A stretch of DNA of 64,000 nucleotides, taken from assembly GCA_021234155.1 (NCBI GenBank), contig JAJEKV010000070.1, positions 6,209,311 through 6,273,310 of the forward strand. The letters run 5' to 3'. Under the pieces are notes generated by a model that had not been told where the DNA came from, made no database searches, and was given only the letters and a program-made list of their open reading frames with translations. Made by a program: the position numbers and the translations under genes. Position 1 is the first letter of the stretch, and each line of letters starts with the position of its first letter. Shown piece after piece: positions 8,561 to 20,810 of this stretch. The stretch comes from Isoetes taiwanensis (Eukaryota > Streptophyta > Lycopodiopsida > Isoetales > Isoetaceae).

Positions 8561-11491
8561 AAGAAGATATGGTTGAGGTATGGTCGGATTTGAAGCGGAA
8601 TGCCCCTAATTAGAGGTAAATGACGAAAAAAGCGCGAGAACAGGCCACCATAGCTGAAGATCCGCTCAGAAAACTAGAGGTGGCCATGCTAGAGGTGGAA
8701 CATATCATATATTCCTATATTCTTGGATTTCTTGCCTTCCGAGAGAGGTAAGTTTCTTCTACATTTACAAAACCGCATTTCATGAACCTTTCTTTGCCTT
8801 AACCATCTACGCCTATAGAGTCCTGCGCGGTATTGAGGTTGCTCCATGTTGCATGACTTACCCACAAACTGCAAAAAGATGAGCCGATGCCTAAACGGAT
8901 CCCATTTCCAATGAGGTTTTTACGATGCATTTTTCGTCTCCCTTTCCTACCATTCTCTCATTCATATTTCTACATTTTGCGCTTGAAGTTTTTTTCTTTT
9001 CCTGTTTAATGGCTATGCTCTTCTCCCCAACCAAGGCATCCAAGGCATATTTGTTATGTTGCTTCTTATTTCGCTTTTGATTCAAAGATGTGAACCGGTT
9101 TAGTCACATGTTTGTCAATGGCTGGCAAAGGCTTATCAAATACAAAATTACCCGATGTTATTCATGACCATGGGAACCGATTAGTCACGTGGTGTAAATG
9201 GCCAAGCAGTGCTTATCAAATACAAAGCACCTAATGCTATTCATTACCATGCGACAAGAAAAAGTTGTTGAAGCCTAAATTGCTAGGAAAATGCTTGAGA
9301 AAGAAATAGAAGAGCTGAAGTTTGTTTTTGCATACCCAATTCTGCCATGGCGGGGAACATAGTGCTTCAGCCAGGAGATTTAGGGCATTTTTAATGGCTA
9401 TGCTCTTCTCCCCAACCATCCAAGGCATATTTGTTATGTTGCTTCTTGATTCAGCGTGTGAACCAGTTAAGTCACATGCTATCAATGGCCATGTAGTGCT
9501 TATCAAATATAAAATCACCTGATGTTATTCATGATCATGGAAACATAGTTTAAGTCTGTCTTCTTCAGCTAGGAGATTTACGGCATTTTTAAGGTCTTTA
9601 CTTTGGCAACTGCAATATTCAAGATGCAGATATTTCTCATGGATATTCATTCCATGGTATTCCTAGGTATTAATGCCACAATTTGCTTGCATTGTTGTAG
9701 TGTGCCGTTTAATTATTGAAATGGTCCTCCTCAATATGTACTTTTGAAAATTGGATAAGCAAATCGTTTGACAAGCTACGGGAAGATTGTGTGCTTTGAT
9801 TGATGTGCTATCCTATACAAGCTCATCTTACATATGGACAAGGGCATTTACCCAGACCAATGTCCTTTTGTAACTCCACCTTAGTTGAGTAATTGTTGAA
9901 TGTACACGCTCTTGACTTATGCCCAATCAACACGTTCCTAACTACGTTGACATGTTCTTAACTATGTATAGCAAAGATTGATCCTTAATTGAAATGAAGA
10001 AGAATGAGCTCCAATTCACCAGAGTGCATACAACATACTTGCACAATGCACACGAGAACATCAAAATGAACAACTTTGTATTATCTGGGTTCTTGATTGC
10101 CTGTTCTGCCACTCTATCATGTTCACATAGTAAATAATGGCATTGCCACATCAAACAAAGTGGTCTGCTTCACCCAATGGTTTGGGGAACTTAGAATAGT
10201 GTTTAATTTATAGACCTACTTATATAGACAACAAACTGCGTACAATGTACTATTCAGTTCGAATGCATGATATTGTCGAGTGTGAACAATGACTTGGTTC
10301 TAGCATTAATGGGTTTCCAACTTTGCCTAGGTAAACAAGGCAAAGAAAGTTTGGACTGTAATTATCCAAATGTAAGGCAATTTGGTTCTATCATTAACAT
10401 GATTCCAACTTTGGCTGAGTAAACAAGGCCATAAAAATTTGGACTATAATATCCAAATGTAAGGCTAGAAAAGTTAAGACCATAATATTCAAATGTAAGG
10501 CGACTAAAGTGATACCATAATAGTAGCAGCACTAAGACAATGACATTATTAATGTTCAACTTCATAACAATCCGACAATAATCACATACTAAATTTTGAA
10601 TTAATATTTTGACATTAGTGTTTCACCACAACATTTTGAGCATGTGGCTATGATCTTTATTTATACTGAGGATGATAACTCCAGTTCATCATTTACAATG
10701 TCCCACCTCATGTCCGACCTCATAAAGAGTAATAGACTTTGACCATAGCCTCACCTTAAAACCTGCTCATATGAACACTCTACTCCCACTAAGGTTTCCT
10801 ATGAACAAGCATCGTGTTGTTCTATTCAAAGCTATCAGAGACACCGATGCAGCACTATCTAACATGAAGAAGCTAAGTTGCTTTTAAACGTTGTTAAATC
10901 TGTAGATATTTTCGTTATAATAAAAGGTTACAAACATTGGATTATTACTGCACGCATTTCCCATTGCGGTCAAAAGATGTGCATACTTCAAACTTATGCC
11001 CAGCAATGCTGGGCACCGTTACTAGTCTTATATTATAATGTTTTGACGTAAGTGTGTAGTGCATCGAGCCCTAGATCTAACGGCTGATATTTGTTTGGCC
11101 CATCCGATGGTTGACAAAAAGACTAAAGGAAAAGAGGGTCGCGTTGGGTATTTTCTCACTTTGTTTTTTCTTACGATAGGGCAGTGATGAAGCTTTTGCC
11201 GAGAGGTGTTTGTGCAGAGATGGATTTGTGGAGCTCTGTCTGTAGTTGCTGAAACAAAGTTTTCTACTTTGTTTCTTGACTGTGATCTTTATCAAAGTCG
11301 GCTTCAACAAACTGTCTTTCTAGGGTCAATTTCGGCAAATCCGGTGTATCCCTGTAGCTATATTTTTCTTTTGGCTTTACAATCTCGGCCTGAACAAAAT
11401 ACAGTTAGGGTTCTTTGTTTACTGCTCGGGTTAATCAGACTGAATGGATTTGTGGAGCTGAATGGATACTTCCTCCATATCCTGTTGCTTA

Positions 11492-11850
<359 letters not shown>

Positions 11851-12062
11851 ATAATCACCATGGAAACTAGTATAACTGTGATTTCTCATGCAAATAAATC
11901 ACAAATTTATCAAAACTCACATGTGCTTCATAGTTTTATAAATTATTACTAGTTTTTATCATGATTTTGATACTAATTCTATATCTGATACTCGTTTCTT
12001 GAAATCATCACTAGTTTGGGTGGTGGTTTATTACCTTACATTTTGAATACTATAATCTAGGA

Positions 12063-14055
12063 CTAGTAATAGTGCCCAGCATTGCTGGGCAAATGTTGGG
12101 AACATTTGTCGATGGAAACCTATTCAGCTCAGACTCATTTTTATACATCTAATATAATAGAAACCAAGTCCATCATTGCTAGGCTATAAGAGGTTTTTGT
12201 GCATTTGATAACCTTCCCTTTGCTCTATCCTGCATATCCTTTTTTCCTCATTTTCTTACACACTTTTTTTTCCCTTTTCTTATTTTCCCTGCACATTTAC
12301 TTTTCTCCTTCTCTCTCTTTTTTTTTACCCTCTTCTCCCTCCTCTTTTTGTTCCTTTTCTCCTTCTCATTTTTCCCTTTCCCTTTCCCTTTTTTTGACGG
12401 CTTTTTTCCTTCCCTTTTCACCTTTCTCCACCCTTCCCATTTTTCTCATGCTTTTTTTTCCCTTTCCTTTTGCTTTTCTCTTTTCCCTTCCCTTTTCTCA
12501 TGCCCTTTTTGCATTCCCTTTTTCCCACCCTTTTTTTTTTATGTTTTTCTTCCTCTCCTCACCCTCTTCTTCTTTATCTCATGTCTCTTTTTTTCCCATT
12601 TTTCTTCTTCCTTTTTTCTCATGCCTTTTTCCTTTCCTTCCCCCTAACACGCCTCCTTTTTTTCTTTTTTCCCTTCCTTTTTTTTCATCATTTCCCCACC
12701 CTTTCCATTTTTCCCCAGCCCTTTTCCTCTTTCCTTCCCCTTCCCTTTTCCCTTTTCCTTTCCTTTCCTTTTCCCTTTCCCTTTCCCTTTCCCTTTCCCT
12801 TTCCCCTTTTTCCCATGTATTTTTCCATTCCCTTTTTTCCATGTTTTTTTACTTGCCTTTTCTTCCGCCTTTCCTTACCCTCTTCCCCTTTTCCCCATCC
12901 CTATTCCCCTTTTTTCTTTTTCTTTTCCCTTTCCCCATGCTCTTTTTCCTTTATTTTTACCCTTTCCTCACCCTTTCCCTCTTCCAGTTTTTCCGAGCCT
13001 TTTTTCCTTCCTCTTTTCCATTTTTTCCCTCCTTATTCCTCGTGTTCTTTTTCTTTCCTTTCCTTTTTCGCCTCCCATTTCCTTTTTTTCCTTTTCCTTC
13101 TTTTTTTTTCATCCTTTTCTCTTTTTCCATGCCTTTTTCCTCTTTCCTTTCCACCCTTTTTTTTTCCTTCTCTCTTTTCCTTTCCATTTTCCCACACCTT
13201 TTTCCATTCCATTTTTCCACCTTTTCATGCCCCTTTTTCCTCCTTTTCCCACCCTCTTCCCCTTTTCCTTTTTCCTCTTTTCCTATTCCATGTTTTTGTT
13301 TTTTTTTGCTTTTCGCTTTTCCTTTTCCCTTTTTCCATCTCTTTTTTCCTTTTTTTTTCCTTTTTTCCTTCCTCACCCTTTTCCTCTTCTCGTGCCACTT
13401 TCTCCTTCCTCTCTCATTTCCCTCTTTTTTTCCTCATGCCCTTTTCCCTTTTTCCTCCTTTTTCCTTTTTCCTTCCTTTCTATTTTTCCATGCCCTTTTT
13501 TTTCCTTCTCTCCATCATTCTTATCTTCCCCTTTTTCCCTTTCGTCACTCTTTTTAGTCTTCACTTTTTCCCTTGCCCTATTTTTCTTTCTTTTCCTCCC
13601 TTCCCTTTTCTTTTCCCTTATTCCGTCCTCACCCTTTTCCCCCTTTTCCCTTTTCATAGTGTCCTTTTTCCTTCCTTTTTTCTCCCTTTCTTTTTCTTTC
13701 CCTTTTTCGCGGCTCTTTTCCCTTTCCTTTTTCTTCTCCCGTCTTTCCCTTTTGCCCGCCTTTTTGCCTCTCACTTTGCCCTTGGTGATTATGGTTTGTT
13801 CTGTGGGCTTCGGTCCTTGTTCTGGTTAGGGACTTCGGTCCCGTTTTGTACTTGTGGTCCCATAACCCGATTGGGTTCCGTGGACATTAAAAGTTTCTTC
13901 CTTCCTTCCTTCCTTTTCTCTGCCATTTTCCCTTTCCTATCTAAATCACGGGTTTGGAAGTTCAAATCCTTCCCTTCAAATCAATCGCCTTTCCCTTTCC
14001 TCTTGATTCAATCGACGATAACTATCTAAATTAGGGCCTAATTTATAATATAAGA
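12063..14055 (-). mobile_element. Polypyrimidine/polypurine Helitron nested in larger Helitron
   Basis: Read on the minus strand: 5' TCTTATATTATAAATTAGG at 14055, 3' hairpin GCCCAGCAATGCTGGGC (complement of 12074-12090), 11 nt, CTAG at 12063-12066. Flanks are A and T, the expected Helitron target. Between about 12200 and 13780 the plus strand is nearly all C/T, (CCCTTTT)-like. The long Phe/Ser/Pro/Leu ORFs here are composition artefacts. Sister copy in opposite orientation: 22776-24628. Confidence 0.88.
13800..13915 (+). mobile_element. LINE 3' tail fragment with CTTC repeats
   Basis: GGTCCCATAACCCGATTGGG and GTTCCGTGGACATTAAAAG followed by a CTTC microsatellite. It is the same 3' end as at 39728-39824 and related to the TATTC-tailed ends at 2158 and 17970. 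It lies within the pyrimidine-rich Helitron, so it is a later insertion. Confidence 0.6.
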
Positions 14056-17000
14056 TGATTTCTTAATGCTAATTGTCATTAACCTATGTGGTTTTATAAC
14101 ATAGTTCTAATGCTTTGAAGTTTTTTTAGTTGGTTCAAAAAATATATTCGATTTTTTAAGTGTGTTATGGTTTTGCTACATGCTTATTTATATGCTGGTT
14201 AGTAGTCCATTTTGATCTAGTTTATTGCTTTAATTTTGCATACAATTCTTTCAATCCTTGAGTCAATATTGATCTTGAGCATAGTTCTTTATATTTTCTA
14301 GTAAATCCAGCTACCATATCTAATTCTTCTGGTGTTGCAGTTTTTTTTAAACATGATTTTGAAATGTTTTTCCAATATTATCGAGTATTTCGTCAGTTTG
14401 AGTTGCTCATGAAGTTGCATGATGTGTGCTTTGCGAGCTGCTTTCTTCTTTGTTTTCAAACATTAGTAAATATGTCATGGTTTTAGGACTTTCAGACTTA
14501 GAAAGTTTCCAATCAGTAAAATTACAAATGAAGAACATAATCAAAATTTAAATAGTTTTCTCCATGTGAGTATTTGTCTTGTACATGGCATTGGGTTTGG
14601 GATAAACTGCTCCATTCCAAAGGTATATGTGTTTTAATGGCAGATCATTCACAACACAAGTATTTGCATGTTAATGCAAGTCAATCATCAATGTGATCCT
14701 CAAGTCGCTGCATTGTGTTCAATCTGCTTTCCAGAGGTATCCTATCCTAATAAATGGCTCCTGACTAATAAGAAGACATTTTATGTTGGTTCTGGTAGGC
14801 TCTTTTGGTCCATTTGAAAACAATGCAAACTTCACATTTTCCATTAGGTAGACTTCACATTAGGCATTTATTCTTCTCCTCGTGATCGTGTCTTGTGCCC
14901 AAATGAAAATAGTAATGGCTTATAAATGTTCTACCATTGAGGCAGAGGTCAGGGATCGTATTTGAATCCAGTATCTCCAAATTAATTCACATCCTTAGGC
15001 TTCTCTTGTGTGGCAAGTGCATTGTGCTTGAGGCTCTATTTCTGCTGGCATATGCCTGTGCTTGTTTTTTGTGTACTTTGCTGTTAATTAATAAAGCTTT
15101 TGTTCTTCAAAGAAAAAAAGGGACATAAGGTTTCCCTTTTGGAAATGATCATATTGTTAAAAGTAAACAAATATTGTTCATGGTATATACACTCATGTGT
15201 CCTACTATGGTTGAATTGTTACCCTTTTACTTGTTTCCATAATATACACTTGTCTGCCTGTAGATTTCAAATTTCTATTCTTCACACCCGAATAGTTTGA
15301 AGATATAGATTACTCGAATGTTTGTTGTTGATAAAAGTGTGGACACATAGTATTGTTGATTCTGTGACTTTTCTAGCACATGTGTGTTCAACAAGATAAT
15401 TGATTGTCTTATAGATATCATGTCGGGTCATGGATGAGGTAAAGTCATAATAGACGTCATAAGTTTCAAGCATCCGAGCATACGTTACATGGCCACATCT
15501 TGCTAGCCAAATATTTTTCACCTGTCTTGCAAATTGCTCTTCGTTGTTTCGCTTAAAATTTTAAATGTGCATTCGTGTACATTAAGGTTGCCAAACAAAG
15601 GAAATGGGTGCATATGTTCAAATATAGCAAATTGCAATCTTAGTTACTATTCTATTCTATTCTATTGATGTAACAAAATTTGCAAATTTCAAGACGTTAA
15701 AACTATCAAATCAAACACCAGTATATGATATGTTGATGATCGAAAAGAATGGCAGTTAAATGAATGATGGAACTAAGTAACAACTTGCAAAGATATAGTA
15801 ATTTGTTCATCCACATCGTGTGCAGTAATAAATGCTAACTATAAAAGTAGCAAAAGTTCTCCAATAGACTAGAGCTTTAATTTGCCATCTCTTTGCCAAT
15901 ACGTGGTATTGGGCGTTAATGAACGGTGATATTGGTCCATGGTGCTGTAATTGACGAGGTCTATGTAGCTGCTAAATTTGGATGAACAAGCCATTGAGAG
16001 GTATTATAGAAAATATTTATTAAAGGATGTCATTCACATGTCTATCTCTAGCTGCAAAACGAATTGAATAGAAGTTATAAACATATCTCTCCCTACAAGT
16101 TCAACAGACTGGTCTTAATTGAGACAACTTATGGTTCACTAGTTTGGTTGTTACCTTATAGGACATTGTTGTATTGCACTTAATTATTTATATATTTTGT
16201 TAATGACATTTGGCATTGTATGCCGAACATCGGCATTACCACTATCTTGACAAGGGCAGATAATATGGAGCAAATGCATGTTTTAGCTATTAAGTTGTTA
16301 AGGCATAGTAGTATAACCTTGTGGTTGCCTAGTAATTGGTATAACAATGGTTGAGTTTACGAAAAACAAAGGAAATTTTCAGGAATGCCCTTGTATTTAT
16401 GGGTATTTGACAAAATGCTCATGCATTTCTTGAAATTGCCAAATTGCCCCAAATTTAAAACTATGATTGAAAATTCAGATTGTTCTTTCAAGCTCAAATT
16501 TCTGGCTCATATAGGATCAACTGTTTCATGCAATTCAACCCCGATTTCAGAGTACTTCCTTCTATTTTGGGTTTTTGATTCATGGTGTATGGTCATGTTG
16601 ATTAGAGGAGCGGGCCACCTAATAAAGACTACATCAAACCACAATTTTAATTCCGTGTGTGGTTTTGTAACATGTTTATCTTCCTTCCAACCAATTTTCC
16701 CTTATTAAGAAATGAATGCTACCTTTGAAGTGATCACATTAAAGCGAGCACCGCCTCTCCCATCAATGCTAAGTTTTACCTAATTCATTGTTTTGTCTTG
16801 GCGAAAATGGTATGGGCTATCTTGCTTTGAGTTCTCTTCTTGTATGCATTTTCTTTTCTAGGTGTTGTTGATCTTGCTCCTCTATATTAAATTTTGTATG
16901 GTATTGCAGCAGCGTACTTTTGCATTGCACATGCCAAAAATGAAAGCTTTGCTACCTTGCCCCTTGCAGGCACTTTGATAATCTTGAATGATCCTTATTT

Positions 17001-17960
17001 TTGCAGAAGATTGTATTGCGGCAAGCTGTCATGCTCGATCTTAGGTTCTTCTATTGTTTGGAGAAGCTCACCAAAATTTTGTTTTGTTCTTGTGGTATCT
17101 CTCTCTTTTTCTTTCTTCTTTTTATGGTTTTCCTTTGATCTTCTGGTTTATAAGATTTCAAGCTTGGTGGATCCTTCTTTTGCGTAACTACCTCTTCCCT
17201 TCCATTTTCGCAATGCACTAGATTTTCTCCTTTCTAAAGCAATGTGGCCCTCAAATTGCCCAGGTGATTGATCACATGACCCTGATTGATCTCATATTGT
17301 AAAACAAATGGTAAATTGTGGGTTCAAATCCCACATGTTCCATGAAATCCCACTGCAACTCAATAATTTGACACATGAAGCAATATAAATGATCATACTA
17401 TGAAATCAGGTTATTAAATTGTCTCGATTAATTGGTTGAGATATAAACCACCTACATTTACCACGTTGTTATTTGAAATATAAACCAACTACATTTACTA
17501 CATTGTAGTCTAATGAATAATCACTATCAATCATCAAAATATAGCAGTTAAGTTACCATGTCCACATACCAACGAAGAAAGATATGAGCAAATAGCAGTT
17601 AAATTACTATGTCCACAAACTTGATATGTTAAGCATTAGTAGACATTATATATTTTAAGCTCTTATAAAGACCAACTACAATTAATATGTCAAAAAATAA
17701 TGCTTGTTTATCACCTCATGGAATTGTATTGATGAACTATATAGTAGAACTAGATATGGTTTGTAAAATTTTTGGCCCACAAATGCGTATTGATTTTAAG
17801 ATTTGGTTTTCACTAAGCACGGCATCCGTACGGATGCTAGGATCATACCTTCAGGAGGTCATGGACATGCGAGATCAGCTATGTCCTCGGGCACGCACTT
17901 GACATGTACATACACATTTATTTCATGATGATGTATACTTGTACAGTTTGACAGCATTCT
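14056..17960. other. AT-rich Helitron interior, probably OPR intron plus unknown
   Basis: About 3.9 kb of AT-rich sequence between the two OPR-like segments. Short ORFs (for example 16385-16708, 16894-17187) show no recognisable motifs. A short TATTC run occurs at about 15650. At 16221-16245 there is a TGCCGA-ACA-TCGGCA hairpin followed by ATTACCACTAT, resembling a decayed Helitron 3' end. Confidence 0.4.
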
Positions 17961-17969
17961 TATTACTGC

Positions 17970-18110
17970 CACGGTTTTTCCCTCGAAAACCCTTCGGGGC
18001 GGGGGTTTTTTAACCCGGACAGTAATACGTTTGCTGCGCTCCTTCTGGGTCCCATAGGCCGATTGGTCTCAGTGGACGATAAAAAAACTATTCTATTCTA
18101 TTCTACTAAT
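17970..18110 (+). mobile_element. LINE 3' tail with GC hairpin and TATTC repeats
   Basis: Contains CGAAAACCCTTCGGGGCGGG then T6 (a foldable GC-rich block), TGGGTCCCATAGGCCGATTG, GTGGACGATAAAAAAAC and an imperfect (TATTC)n tail. The hairpin block recurs at 27785-27825. Only the 3' end of the element is present. Confidence 0.65.
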
Positions 18111-18144
18111 AAATCATTACAAAAAAGTCATATTGATTCTATTT

Positions 18145-18211
18145 TGGGGGCCTTGTGCAATGCTAAAGGGACCATTTTCTTTTGCCAAATCTAGCACGCA
18201 GGCAGGGTCTC
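18145..18211 (+). pseudogene. OPR-like exon fragment (NAKGTIFFCQI*HAGRVSNT)
   Basis: One frame reads NAKGTIFFCQI, a TAG in place of Trp, then HAGRVSNT, matching the OPR segment (H-A-K-G-G-I-F-F-C-Q-I-W-H-x-G-R-V-S). It is followed by a GTAAGG donor-like site. It continues the OPR exons at 11492-11850 after a 6.3-kb interval. A few residues overlap with the end of exon 2, so it could be either the next exon or a second captured copy. Confidence 0.7.
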
Positions 18212-19620
18212 TAATACATGTAAGGCTACACTCCTTTCTACATGATTCATCTCTACAATCATGCAAAATATTTAAGGATCCTGTGTTCATCTATGCGCTC
18301 TTAGAAGCTCAGAATCCAGCACTGTTGAAGAAGGCAGGTAAATACTTGGGATTATAAAACGACCGGATGGTTACTCAAGGCCATTTCATCAGGTTCCTCT
18401 TTACTTGGGGTTTTTTTTGCATCAAAAGAAATATTTTGTTTCTCAATATTTCTGAATGTTTCGAGTATTTCTTTTTATTGTGCATATCTGTGTTCATATA
18501 TTATGCGAGATTTCAAACGTGCAGCCAAAGAGCAAACACTATTAAGAGACAAAATCTGAGCATTGGTGCATAACTGAGGCGTACTTAATGATTGTACAGG
18601 GCTTCACTCAAATTACAGCTTGATGGAAGAGCTTCGTGGTTGTAAATTTGCAATTAAAAAGGTCATATCCAATGCCTCCAATGCGAGTGAGCTCTTATTT
18701 GCTTTCCAAATCTTCTGGGCATAGAATTTGCATTCTGCTGGTTAATGTATTTGGGTATGAATATAAGCTTTAGACATTGGCATAAGGATAGAACTAAGAT
18801 TACTCTTAAAGATGTGGCAGCAACTCAACGATATTAGAAACAGGGCACTGATGCATCTATATCAGCATGGTAGTGGCCATATGATTTACACAATTTAAAG
18901 TCATTAAAGTAGTTTGTTAAGCCGCTAAAAAGCGACAATTAGTAGAGGTGGGCATATATGTTTTGACATGGATGTGTTATAAGTTTTTAATATTCTACCT
19001 TATTATAACATGACTAAAGATTCCATTGTTGCTACCTTATTACAACATGACTAAAGATCCCTTTGTTTTGCAATATATTTATTGTCAATGGTTCAAAACA
19101 AAGCTTTCTTTCCTCGAGATAGTACAATAGGCACACTTGGGATACATAGAAAATGCCCATTAAGCCCATGTTTCATCTTTTGCAATGTTTTTTATTTAAT
19201 TAGCAAGAATGCATGCCTATAACTTTCATCACATTTTATTTGCGCACACAATTAACAAAATCTAAGTATTTCGAATTGTAGCTCTAATAAAAGGTTCCCA
19301 TTACTTTTAAAGATAGCCATAGATAAAGGTGCAACACACAAGAACAAGATCTCTAAGGTCACACTAAACAACGCATTAAATGTAACGCCTTCAAAGGGTT
19401 ACATAATGTTGCTCTCACAACACATCCACATTCATATAAAAGTAGCAAGAGCGAGTGACTATATGAGATTTAGTAAACAACCTCAACAACTCATAGACAT
19501 GGCTACTTGCATTCTACAAGTTTCCAATGATCCACGGGCCTAGAAGTTTACAAGTTCCAAAAATGATCCAAAGGCCTAGAAGCTACTCTACACAAATGCA
19601 CAAGTTCCCAGCATTTACAG
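18212..19620. other. AT-rich Helitron 3' interior, no gene supported
   Basis: Short ORFs only. A segment at 18240-18345 before a GTAAAT donor-like site (ends EAQNPALLKKAG) looks weakly coding but is not recognised. Confidence 0.35.
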
Positions 19621-19659
19621 TTCCAAGTTATGCCTAGCAATGCTGGGCACCGTTACTAG

Positions 19660-19880
19660 TACATCCATACAATCTTAGCCTTTGTCTATTGATAGGTCAT
19701 TGTTTATTAATAGTTCATGGAGCTAAAAAGGTCTTTGCCTATTAGTCCTTCATTATTGTATATAAGAACATGTACTCTTCATGAATTATAGATTCACTTT
19801 TGGATTACCTTGTGGTCTTTCTGTCTCGTTCTCTTCGTCTTGCTGTGTCACTTTATTCATTGCATGTTACATTTCCAACA
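19660..19880 (+). repeat. Copia 5' LTR, remaining 221 bp
   Basis: Matches positions 20-240 of the 3' LTR (27384-27604) with about 18 differences and no length change. It includes a TATATAAG box near 19758, the likely LTR promoter, and ends in CCAACA immediately before the PBS. Confidence 0.9.
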
Positions 19881-19892
19881 TGGTATCAGAGC
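19881..19892 (+). other. Copia primer-binding site
   Basis: TGGTATCAGAGC, complementary to the 3' end of plant initiator-methionine tRNA. It lies directly after the LTR and is typical for Copia elements. Confidence 0.92.
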
Positions 19893-20810
19893 CTGGTTCG
19901 AGTTCATGGATACTGCAAGGATTGACGGAAAAGTTTTTGTCGAAACAAAAGCTTCCAAGGAGCTTCAGATGAAGATGAAAGATAACACGAAGGTAACAAC
20001 AATCATCTTTCCTTCTTTCTATATTGCACATATGTTGACAACAAATTAAAAGTATAAAATCTTGATTGTGAGAGAACTAGATACAAAAGCAAAAGTAAAA
20101 CGTCGTAGCTAAAGAATAAAATAATAGGTCGACTATGGAAGGATGTAGCTCTCTAAATATAGTTTGGATTTCTATGATCTAAAACTTTTTAAAAAGCTCG
20201 TAGAGTTTATTTTATGTGGCAACAAAAATCAATGAAAAGGAATAAGTATTTTTTGAGTTATTGATGTTTTAGTGATTAACCCTATCTTCTTAATGAACGA
20301 TTACTGTTGCAAAAGAATCATTAAAAATAGAAGGAATGATTCTATGTGATATGCTTTGTTTTATTTAGACTTTTAAGAAAGAATGATTCTCTGCGATATG
20401 CTTTGTTTTATTTATAGTCTAAAACCTTTGTTTTTCCTCTAATTCGTCTCCTGTTGCTATGGTGCCATTTATATTCCTAGAGGTGCAACATGCAAGCCTT
20501 GAATTTGTTTCATATGTTTAATAGATGTTGGTCTTTTATTGGAAGATTCCTATCACATTACTTAATACTGCACATTTAAAACATGATAAGATTATTGAAT
20601 ATGATGAAACTATCTATGTGATTGTCATAGATGGAAAGATATGATTCTTCTTGGAGTCATGCATGCAGATCGATAAGTTTTACTAATCATGATAGAATTC
20701 AAACCCATGGAAAGAAAAGACATGTGATTACGTGCAAATTCAGAAAAATCATGAGGTTATTTCAAAACATCATGGGAAAGCCATGTGATTTATTGGGAAC
20801 CATAGAAAAA
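19893..20810 (+). mobile_element. Copia 5' internal region, non-coding remnant
   Basis: Sequence downstream of the PBS with only short frames (for example 19810-20049) and no recognisable gag zinc knuckle. A repeated GATATGCTTTGTTTTATTTA segment occurs at about 20350 and 20400. Toward 20700-20810 it enters a minisatellite with the motif ATCATGGGAAAGCCATGTGA that continues at 22507. Confidence 0.6.

Larger units (their letters stand above)
4149..10305. repeat. Parental copy of 6.1-kb segmental duplication
   Basis: Nearly identical, in the same orientation, to 45320-51397. The block starts inside the LINE RT (4149) and ends inside the Helitron 7802-11025. Because both elements continue uninterrupted past the block borders here but are cut at the borders of the other copy, this is the source copy. 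Differences are few and cluster in CG-rich spots (for example 7030-7130) plus small indels (about 20 bp near 6680; about 16-18 bp near 6850). Confidence 0.92.
7802..11025 (+). mobile_element. Non-autonomous Helitron (first of tandem pair)
   Basis: Starts TCTTATATTATAATG after an A. It ends with hairpin GCCCAGCAATGCTGGGC (10998-11014), 11 nt, then CTAG (11022-11025). These are the canonical Helitron signals: 5'-TC, 3'-CTRR, and a hairpin shortly before the end. No Rep/helicase ORF is seen, so it is non-autonomous. The interior has a 41-bp tandem duplication (7975-8055), degenerate G-rich repeats (8165-8560), and a direct repeat around the ATGGCTATGCTCTTCTCCCC motif at 9009 and 9393. Its last 250 bp match the 3' ends of the purine-rich array at 52376-62693. 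A 5' portion is duplicated at 48976-51397. Confidence 0.9.

Noticed and set aside
12199-14029. Long Phe/Ser/Pro/Leu ORFs (up to 519 codons) and Lys/Glu/Gly/Arg ORFs on the other strand, also at 20856-22479, 22551-24293, 28708-30288 and 52471-62021
   Set aside because: They follow from stop-poor polypyrimidine/polypurine DNA in all frames, have no domain pattern and occur in every Helitron copy irrespective of frame.
17265-17335. tRNA-like T-arm (GTGGGTTCAAATCCCAC)
   Set aside because: Only a T-arm-like palindrome. I could not build acceptor, D and anticodon arms around it.
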